Source: Fagopyrum homotropicum (taxonomy: Eukaryota; Streptophyta; Magnoliopsida; Caryophyllales; Polygonaceae). From it: DNA of 64,000 nucleotides. Shown here one piece after another: positions 56,303 through 64,000 of the stretch. The stretch is taken from assembly GCA_033239125.1 (NCBI GenBank), contig BSWB01000003.1:111992320-112056319 (forward strand), given 5' to 3'. Made by a program: the position numbers and the translations under genes. Positions within the stretch are counted from its first letter, which is position 1. The number at the start of each line of letters is the position of its first letter. The notes beneath the pieces are model-generated. The model was not told the origin of the DNA and did not search any database. It saw only the letters and a program-made list of their open reading frames with translations.

Positions 56303-57005
56303 CCATTTTTGCAACAAGACGATCACGGCTCTCCTTAAGAAGTACCACGTTCACCAAAGAGTATCAACAGCTTATCATCCACAAACAATCGGCCAAGATG
56401 AGGTGTCCAACCGGGAAATAAAAACCATCCTTGAAAAGACGGTTTCTCTCGGGCGAAAGGATTGGAGTGCAAGGCTAAATGACGCCCTATAGGCATATCG
56501 GACAGCCTACAAAACACCTATCGGGATGTCCCCTTTGAGGCTTGTGTTTGGGAAAGCTTGCCACCTACCGGTGGAGTTAGAGTACAAAGCTTGGTGGGCG
56601 GTAAAAAAATGCAACATGAACATAGAGGAAGTGGGAGAATTCCGGAAGCTCCAATTGCAAGAGTTGAAGGAACTGAGGCTAGATGCATAAGACCATGCTA
56701 CCACATACAAAGAATGGACCAAAGCATGGCATGACCGGAACATTCTCCGGAAGGACTTCAAGGTAGGTAATAAGGTACTTCTCTTTCAATCGCGTTTGAA
56801 ACTCTTTGCAGGTAAGCTGTGTTCGAGATGGACAGGGTTGTTCATAGTAGCCGAAGTATACCCTCACGGGGCTGTGGATCTCTATGATCCCAAAATGCAC
56901 AAGGTGTTTAAGGTGAACGCACAAAGGCTAAAGCTTTACCTTGAAGGAGTCAAGAACGATCCGATTGACGAGATGGTACTAGTGGAGGCACAGTCAGAGA
57001 AGTAG
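56303..57005 (+). pseudogene. Element 3 integrase, C-terminal part
   Basis: It continues the integrase cut at 45174. The glutamate region YHPQTIGQDEVSNREIK differs from the usual GQVE. Further on come an in-frame TAG and TAA and then the intact C-terminal tail missing from element 4: KLFAGKLCSRWTGLFIVAEV and GAVDLYDPKMHKVFKVN. It ends at TAG 57003-57005. Confidence 0.85.
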
Positions 57006-57010
57006 AGATC

Positions 57011-57063
57011 TTACGTCGAGCCAACGACGTAAAACAAAGGCGCTTCTCGGGAGGCAACCCGAA
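57011..57063 (+). other. Post-pol double hairpin of element 3
   Basis: TTACGTCG (57011-57018) and CGACGTAA (57025-57032) pair around AGCCAA. TCGGG (57047-57051) and CCCGA (57058-57062) pair around AGGCAA. The first stem begins five bases after the pol stop. Confidence 0.75.
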
Positions 57064-57819
57064 GGAATAAAAAGAGGAGCTTCTGTCAAGGAAACCGCCC
57101 CTGCGGCTTTGTATCCCGCCCCTGCGGTGACACTCATGCCTAGCGCCGCCCCCGGCGCTGGGCCTGCGCATGCAACACGCCTGTCACCGCCCTCGCGGTG
57201 ACATCCTTACGCCCCTGCGGCGGCCATCCTTGACACGCGGCGCTGGGCCTGCGTGCCCCTCTCCCTTGTCACCGCCCTAGCGGCGACAAACTCCCGCCCC
57301 TGCGGATTTACCTAGAAAAGAAAAAAAAAAGAATCTCGAAAAACGCTTACACACCACCCACGAGACCTCTTTTCTAGGTAAACCTGGGCTTTGTCCCCCG
57401 CTCCCACAAGGGAGAGAGGGCACAGCTAGGCCCTGCGCCCTCTGCCTACCCACAATCTCGCCGACGCCCCTGCGCCGCCTCCGACAACCAACCACCAATC
57501 GCAACACCCCTGCACCACCCTCTCCCACTGCCCTCTTACTTTCTCACACACTTACGACCTCCTTCCTCACCCACTGCACACATTCCACTCCAGATACACC
57601 ACCGGCGAGACTAAACCACCAAGGACGTCACCAGAGCAGCCTCAGCAACACCCTTTCCATCGCTCCCCAGAAATCGCCTCTACACTTCGCCCGCACCTGA
57701 GGCTGCAAAAATCCGCCCCTGCGCCTGCACAACCGCCCCTACGGAAATCACACTAGAAAGGTCGTTTTCTTTTCCTTATTTCGAAATTTGTTAATCCTTT
57801 GCTTCAATTACTTTCAAAG
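57064..57819 (+). other. Element 3 GC-rich spacer
   Basis: The counterpart of 48575-49379. It contains exact CCGCCCCTGCGG at about 57088, 57117 and 57295 plus many variants. No credible gene. Confidence 0.7.
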
Positions 57820-59212
57820 ATGGAAGCCCCAAAGAAATACAAGATGACCGACGCATAGAAGGAGCGTTATAGGATTGTGCAGGATCGAGTTGTGTACGCA
57901 ACTCGATTTTTGCATATTCCGACTATGGAGAAACTAGGCATGCTAGAGAGCATGCAAGCATTTTTGGCGAATGCCGGGCTCGGAGACTTCCTCCAGAAGA
58001 GTGCTCTAACATATCCCGAGCTCAGCAGACAATTTATCTCAACTTTCACAATGGAGAAGGAAGACCACGTGTGTATCGGCCTCACCTTCAAGTTCAACAA
58101 GGTGAAATATACTCTCGACTACGCCGATCTACGGGAGGCTTTTGGGGTGACTCTAAACCCCTCTGAAAACTGGTGAGATCCAGTCCCGGCCCTGAACCTG
58201 TACGAGTTTTGGCAGGCAGCTACCGGGTCAGAATTCCATGTTGGGTGTGAGTACTCAAACAAACTCACTCACCCCAGCTTGAGGCTGATTTCAAAGATCC
58301 TCATGAGTGTCTTCTGTGGGCACAAAGAGGAAAACAAGGTCAAAACCTCCCACTGCTCTACTCCCGTCTTCCACAGAGCGAGAAGGTGATGGATTGCCCC
58401 TCTCTCTTCCTTTCCGCTTTGAAGCGGATTAGGAGAGATGAGCCGAGGGATATTATCGGCGGTGGGGTGATCTCTTTGATCGCCTCACAAGTGATGGACT
58501 TGTCCGAGTTAGAGGACCGGATGGCAGCTCCTCTCTACACTAAGGGGATGCTTAGGAGGTGCAAGCTCCTCCAGCGGGATGGGGAGAACCTATTCTGGAT
58601 CTCCCTTGCAGATGGGAGCCACCTCACCTACCTCCCCCGGCCTTTACCATTAGAAGGTGAGCTTTCCGAGCTCTACATTCCGGCAGATCCTTTCGTGGCG
58701 AGGAGGCCACTAGTGACCATTGTAGAGAGGCATGCTACCAGCTCTAGCCGGGCTCATCAGGAGTACCTTCCCATCCCTGATGACGAGGAGATGCCCACGG
58801 CGGCACCAGAGGAGGACCCGGCCCTTGCGAGCCTTCAGGCTCAAATGGCAGCTATGACGACCCAGTACCAGACATGGCAGTCTGATTACCAACGGACTAT
58901 ACTAGAGCAACAGCAGAGCTGGCAGACCAGTTTTGCCGCCTCCATGACCTCACACTTTGACCAGAGGTAGGAGGCCTGGCAGGCAGCCCAGTAGTAGTAG
59001 TTGGAGGCTCAACAGCTGGCTTGGCAGGCTAGTTTTGAGACCTCTTTTGGCCTCCGGATGACTGCCCAACAGGACCGCATTAATGAGATCTACCGCCGGT
59101 AGGAGCACTTCTTCCGCCACTTCCCTTACCCACCGGAGGAGGGTCCAGGTGGTCCATCCGGACCACCCCACCGAGGGGTACATCTCTTTTCCTTCTCCCA
59201 CATTTATCTTTG
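57820..59212 (+). pseudogene. Element 3 third gene (envelope position), broken
   Basis: It starts at ATG 57820 (MEAPKKYKMTDA, then TAG) and runs through an open stretch at 57877-58176 and, after a frameshift, 58386-58970. That includes MDCPSLFLSALKRIRRDEPR and ALASLQAQMAAMTTQYQTWQ, a Gln-rich, probably coiled-coil region. Several later TAG codons replace CAG. The protein resembles the plant-transposon domain protein of Athila-type elements. Function is unknown; no membrane segment is evident. Confidence 0.65.
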
Positions 59213-59221
59213 ACTCATTTC

Positions 59222-59257
59222 CACTTTGAGGACAAAGTGTACTTCAAGTATAGGGAG
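59222..59257 (+). other. Internal polypurine tract with stem-loop, element 3
   Basis: CACTTT/AAAGTG (59222-59227 and 59234-59239) encloses GAGGAC and is followed by CAAGTATAGGGAGGG. It is the only such tract left in element 3; the terminal one is deleted. Confidence 0.65.
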
Positions 59258-59695
59258 GGATATATCATTGCTTGTACAGTTCATTTATTTGTTTTTGGAG
59301 TTTGTTTTTGCATGTTGAATTCAGTTTGATATTCAATAAAAAAAAAGAAAAGAAAAAAGCCAAAGAAGTGAAAAAAGGCATGGAAATCCTTGGATAAACC
59401 GAAAACTCGAAAGGGCGGTTTAGTTAAAAAGAAGGTAGTCCGACCAACCTTAGGTTGGTGCAAAATTGGACTTGAGGGATGTGAGTTAAAGAAAGAAAAG
59501 AAGAAGAGTGGCAAGGTGAAAACCCGAAAGGGCTCCTTGGCAAAATGAGCGACACCGAGTGTAGGTTTCCCTTCCGGCGTTTTGGCGACATAAGAAGGGG
59601 AGTCATAAGGAGGTTGTCCGGGTAGGCCACTCTTGGAGCGATAAGGATGGTAGTATTTCTTTTTCTCACATTTCCTCTCTTTTCCTTCTTTCTTT

Positions 59696-60780
59696 CTTGG
59701 CATCAGAAATGTCAAGAAGGAGAAAGGTCAGACGTTGAAGAGCATTGAAGATCCGCCCCAGCGGAATTGTGTAGCCGCCCCAGCGGCTCTGAAGAAGATC
59801 AACCGATTCTGCCTAAACCGCCCCTGCGGTACCTGAAGGCCGCCCCTGCGGTTTAATGCCAGACGCTTTACTCCGGCTGTTTACACCACCTTTATGGCAT
59901 TAAAGGTGGCTGTTTTGGGCCAGTCATTTACTCTCATTTAGTGTCATTTGTAGTATAAATAGTCCTTCGTTGATTGCTAGAAGGATGGATCTTATCATCT
60001 TGTTAATCATCAAATTATCCACTTAGATTGTCTTGCTACCTTGTAATAAGTTACTAACTCCCTTGCTACATTGGGTTGGTTTGAAGCTGCTTTGTTATTG
60101 TGGGTGTAAGTACTTTATAATATAAGTTTTCATTCAGTAATACTTTGTGTTTCCTTGATCTCCATTGTCTAATTGCATGTTTACTATTGCTTGAGATTGA
60201 TCACCTTAGGTTCTAAAGTGCATGTAAACAACTAGGATTAATAGGTTCCGGGTTCAGGTCTTTAATCTAGTAGCAACTTTAAGTAATAACGGGTTGTGAT
60301 TACTTAAAGAAAAGGAACACAAATATAAAGATAAGTTTAACGGTTTTAATCTTCTCTTTATATCCCTTAGTCTTTGTTTGAAAGCTAACTTGTTATTTGT
60401 TCTTGTAGGTTTACGGAACTTTAACCTGTTAAGTTGTGTTGATGCCGGTTGGTTCAATACATATATACGATCGAGACGGGAGATAACTTGAAAACTTGTA
60501 AAAGGAACTCACCAAAGTAGCAATTGCATGCTTAGAATCAACCTAGTGTAGATTCATCCATTATTGTCTTACTTGTCGCATTAATTGTTTTCATAAGAAT
60601 TTGTGCATCAATTCAACCAACCCCCCCTTTGTGTCACTTGTCATTATAATCGATAATTGTATCTAAAACACCTTAACTCTCTTGGGTTCGACCCTTACTT
60701 AATCACTATACTTGTTCTTAGTGCTAAGTCGGGATTTACTTTTGATTGGGTATAGACGACCATAGAAATACCTTCGGTCA
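59696..60780 (+). repeat. Element 3 3' LTR, lacking its first 440 bases
   Basis: It aligns to 39802-40882. The joint to internal sequence lies in CTTGGC (59696-59701), present at both parent sites, so about 115 internal bases with the polypurine tract and the LTR start were lost together. Confidence 0.9.
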
Positions 60781-61400
60781 GTGTCATACACCTTTATGCT
60801 GGGAGGAGCCTAGCAGTACCCGTGGGATAACGCCAGAACAGATTCAGTATGATATGGCTCGAGTAACACTGATCAGAGAGAGGATGTTGGCCGCACAGAG
60901 TCGCCAGAAGTTGTATGTAGATAGGAGGCGTCGACCTCTAGAGTTCAGGGTAGGAGCTCATGTCTGGTTGAGAGTAACTCTGACGCGAGACCTTAGACGT
61001 TATGGCATAAAGGGGAAGCTGAGTCTCCGATATGTCAGTCCTTTCGAGATATTGGATAGAGTTAGGAGAGCAGTGCACAGATTTGGCTTGGACACCGAAT
61101 TTAGAGGGTGGTCACCCTATGTTTCATGTGTCTTTGCTGAGGGAGTACATACCAGACCTGAGGCACATTGTGAGTTATGATGATCTAGTGGTTGAGTCAG
61201 ACCACACTTTTGCAGAACAACCTTTTGCAGTTCTAGAAAGAGAGGTATGAGACGCCTGCATTCGAAGGATATTCCTATGATGAGGATACAATAGTCAAGA
61301 TGAAGACCAGATGAGGCTACCTGGGAGACAGAGTATAGTATCTAGAGGAACTATCCAGAATTCTATGCGGAGTTAGAGGCACCCGTAGGATCCACGAGTA
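60781..61400 (+). pseudogene. Element 2 integrase C-terminus and chromodomain
   Basis: It resumes from 39361: CHTPLCWEEPSS, then RERMLAAQSRQKLYVDRRRR and GIKGKLSLRYVSPFEILDRV. After a frameshift come HVSLLREYIPDLRHIV and a chromodomain-like end with KDIPMM, EATWE and NYPEFYAEL. Chromodomains are thought to tether integrase to histone marks. The whole is broken by shifts and one stop. Confidence 0.8.
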
Positions 61401-61526
61401 GATCTTAGTGCCTTTTTGGTGAGTGCTTGTATGCTATGTGCTTATGTGATATGATGTGTTTTTGTGCTAGCTTTGATATGTGCATCTGATCTGTTAGATC
61501 TTGTTTGCTAGCACGATATAGGTATA

Positions 61527-61800
61527 GGCAAAGATGGTTCTTTCCTCCATGCTATTGTAATATGTTTAGGATTAGTTGGACATGATTCTTTCCTCCATGC
61601 TATTATTAATGGACATAGTGTGAGTGGAGACGGTTTTCCTCCACATAGTTGTGTTACGAGCACAATTGGCTGGAGACGGCTTTCCTCCATGACTTGTGAC
61701 GTGGTTAGTAGTTGGCTAGAGATGATTTTTCCTCTATGCCTTTGGATAGCGTTATGATCTTGTTGCTGAAGTTGGTGATTCCTCCATGCTGTGTTTTTAG
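61527..61800. repeat. Degenerate tandem repeat, about six copies of a 50-bp unit
   Basis: The core GAGA(T/C)GGTT(T/C)TTTCCTCCATG recurs near 61530, 61583, 61628, 61672, 61718 and 61775 in the untranslated tail of element 2. The complementary strand carries GGAGGAAA purine runs. Confidence 0.7.
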
Positions 61801-61897
61801 GTTATATTGATATGTTTGAACGGAGATGTGATACATCCGATAGAGAGAGTGTCTATACCTCGGCGTATGGGTCCGAGAGGATTTCAGAATTGTTCAA

Positions 61898-61933
61898 GTT
61901 TCGGGACGAAACTTTTTCTTTTGGGGTGTGTGA
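61898..61933 (+). other. Element 2 polypurine tract
   Basis: TTTTGGGGTGTGTGA directly precedes the 3' LTR. Upstream AAGTTTCGGGACGAAACTTT forms an AAGTTTC/GAAACTT inverted repeat around GGGAC. Confidence 0.75.
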
Positions 61934-63455
61934 TGTAATAGCTAGGATTCCGAATTCTAATTAATGTTGATTAACTTAATGAGTGATAGTAATTAACATA
62001 TAACTCGCGAAGATTGCGTAACTGTTGAGTATAAGTCCCACCGTTATGTTTCTGGCGTAATTTTGGGCTTATGGTTAAATTTTCACTTTTTCCCCAGGGT
62101 AATTATTTTTATCCTCCGGTATTATTTGGAGCATTTGGGAGCTCCAATTAATAAAAATGTAGTTGAGAGAAATGATCAGGACATCGGACATGTCCTAGAT
62201 ATGAAATAACATGGAAAGGCAAACGGCCAAAAAAGTCGCTATTTCGTTTCTTAATGGCTAAGAAAGACGGCTTAGGAATACACGTTTTCCGAGGCAATTG
62301 TGGGATAGTTATCCCTACAATATTCAAAATTTATTGTTCTAATTTCGATAAGTTTGGAGAAGGGGGTTCAACCTGCCATTGGATCGTGTTAAAGGATAAT
62401 TATCGACTTCACTATAAATAGCGGAAAATCGTTTATTAATTCATTTCCTTTCACGTTTCCTCGTAAAAGCTCTGATTTCTCTCAAACTTCAAACTCAGAT
62501 CTACTCTCCATTTCTAATCCGATTTTAATTCCGTTTGAGTTTCTGGATTCCTCTCTTCATATCGGTACCAAGTTTCTGCATTTCCGAGCAGATGAAGACC
62601 TGGTCGAGCATATGTGTCACCAGGACAGTTCCGTCGCTCAGATTCCGGTGAATTTGATGTTGTACATGCGTAGCCTGCGTCGTTGTGCTTCCGAATCTTC
62701 TTTCAGATCGTCAATCGGGTTAGTAACGAATAAGTTATGAATTTATTCGTTTTCCGTACTGCAATTTGGCCTAATTGACCTTAGGCTTTTCAAAATGTAT
62801 AATTAGAAATTCTATTATGATCATTATATTATTTTATGTTTATGGGTTGTTTGTTTGATGAAATCTGATGACAAGTGGGTTTAGAAATGGCCTGTGGGCA
62901 AAACGTTATTCTGGTGAAATTTAATTAATTAATTAAATTAGGATTAAATTTGAGATTGAGGAATACAGATTAGAGGCATGCTAGGTGTCCGAATGAGTTG
63001 AGGATCATGATGATGTTATGGATATCAGTTACGGCTTTAAGGTTTAGTATGTGTACGAGTATGATGAGATGTTATGTTGAGGATATGCCTTAGGCATTTA
63101 TGACAATGTTGATGATCTGAGGTTTAGATTTGAGTTGGTTGTGGTTAGTGATACGAGTCTCCTAACCTCTGCAGTATGTGATTGTGTGTGCCTTGCTATT
63201 GCAGGAATTGATTACTTCCCCAAGGGGAAGCTGTGACGTGGTACAAGTTACGAGTATATCAAGTAAGTCAATAGGACTTACTTAGCGTGCAGTTGTGGAT
63301 TGTATGATTGTGATGGTTGTGTGTGTTCATATGATTGTGCATTTATAACCTAATCCGGACTAGGATGACCATTTATTACATTTATTGTGCATTTATAACC
63401 CATGGTTGAGGTCCTAACTAGTAAGTCAATAGGACTTACTTACCTTCATGCTTTT
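61934..63455 (+). repeat. Element 2 3' LTR, internally deleted and cut by element 5
   Basis: It aligns to 35119-36877. About 240 bases (counterparts of roughly 36610-36855) are replaced by a patchwork of about 60 bases at 63385-63442. It stops at CATGCTTTT, where element 5 begins; TATA box at 62413-62420. Confidence 0.88.
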
Positions 63456-64000
63456 TGTAACACCCCAAATTCTGAGAACTCGGGGAGCTACTAGTTAGGA
63501 CCTCACAATGGGTCCCGACCATAGTTTGACAACAATTTTACTTGGATCTTACAACAAGGCACAAATATATTTAAAACATTTGAAAACTGTAAACAATATA
63601 TACATGGAGAATATGTATCAGCCTTACAAGAAAAGCTACTAAAATGATGCATATGAAGAACAAAAGACATCCCCGTCCCCAACTAAATGAGTACGTGGAC
63701 GCGGCTGACCATTTCCTCCGAATCTCTCTACAACTGTCTTAACCTGCAAGGCATCTACAAGCGGTATAAACCGTTAGCTAACATTCTATGCATAAGGATA
63801 AAGGTAAAAGCACATACACACAACATACACAATCAATATGCAACACTCAATCCTTTTATTATCTCTAATTAGGTGATAGGTCATTACTAATGATACTTAT
63901 TTTGTGACACGAGGGATTCCCAAACCTCACCCCTGTCCCCGTTTACCAACGCGGAATGGTACTAATGCATCTGACCGTCTACCGGACTGGGCTGGTCACA
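63456..64000 (-). mobile_element. Element 5: LTR of a related chromovirus, runs off the window
   Basis: It begins TGTAACACCCCAAATTCTGAG and shares with the LTR ends of elements 1 and 2 the words CACAATGG(G/A)TCC(C/T)GACC, TTGACAACAA and AACAAGGCACA. It is therefore the same kind of LTR in minus orientation. Only 545 bases are visible, and the flanking duplication cannot be checked. Confidence 0.75.

Larger units (their letters stand above)
39362..60780 (+). mobile_element. Element 3: Athila-like LTR retrotransposon, split by element 4
   Basis: About 10.3 kb without element 4. Order on plus: LTR, tRNA-Asp-type primer site, gag, protease (truncated), RT, RNase H, integrase (split at 45174/56303), post-pol hairpins, GC-rich spacer, envelope-position third gene, truncated 3' LTR. 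It is flanked by GTGTT (39357-39361) and GTGTC (60781-60785), a target duplication with one later change. Same family as element 4, opposite strand. A downstream third gene and tRNA-Asp priming fit the Athila group. Confidence 0.9.
35119..63455 (+). mobile_element. Element 2: Tekay/Del-like chromovirus, split by element 3
   Basis: The 5' LTR (35119-37222), initiator-Met primer site, RT, RNase H, integrase, chromodomain, polypurine tract and 3' LTR (61934-63455) are in order on the plus strand. Element 3 (39362-60780) interrupts the integrase: left PYEALCRHRC, right CHTPLCW, flanked by GTGTT/GTGTC. A chromodomain after the integrase identifies the chromovirus branch. All frames are broken. The 3' LTR is deleted internally and cut by element 5. 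Confidence 0.88.

Overview
The window reads as nuclear DNA from a eudicot plant. It is AT-rich, has intron-containing plant gene fragments and carries layer on layer of plant LTR retrotransposons and DNA transposons. No RNA gene, bacterial gene or organelle segment was recognised. The species cannot be named from the sequence. The only gene I recognise is at the left edge: the first exon of a glucuronokinase gene on the minus strand (99-293). Positions 1000-2400 hold a possible plastid-targeted first exon and a 39-codon open segment, neither identifiable.

Layout. 1-2800: host-like DNA. 2826-3795: short terminal-inverted-repeat (TIR) transposon full of GGACAC words. 4326-5106: 407-bp tandem duplication. 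5390-6480: decayed minus-strand Ty3/gypsy pol. 6850-7080: trace of the 3' end of another LTR element (hairpin plus polypurine tract). 7081-12438: solo LTR with 5-bp target duplication ATATG, itself split by a CACTA transposon (8043-12231, duplication ATC). 12444-16190: decayed LTR and interior of a chromovirus with a mutated initiator-Met primer site. 16198-25955: Athila/Tat-like element 'A' (minus), without integrase and with mutated reverse transcriptase and RNase H. 25956-27636: relic of another such element. 27637-28240: hAT-like nonautonomous element.

28241-64000 is one nest of retrotransposons. Element 1 (minus, Tekay/Del-like chromovirus) is split in its right LTR by element 2 (plus, Tekay/Del-like, 35119-63455). 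The integrase gene of element 2 is split by element 3 (plus, Athila-like, 39362-60780). The integrase of element 3 is split by element 4 (minus, same Athila-like family, 45175-56297), with a perfect GGTAC target duplication. The right LTR of element 2 is entered by element 5 (minus), which runs off the window. Nest order agrees with decay: the innermost copy has a perfect primer-binding site, the outer ones are shredded.

The most interesting signals are sub-gene structures shared by these elements. (i) Each family carries its own short, GC-rich, partly palindromic word, scattered through LTRs, spacers and even coding sequence. (ii) A stem-loop sits directly beside almost every AAGTATGGGG polypurine tract, including second, internal tracts. 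(iii) A double hairpin follows the pol stop codon in elements A, 3 and 4. (iv) Deletion scars show microhomology or filler DNA copied from nearby.
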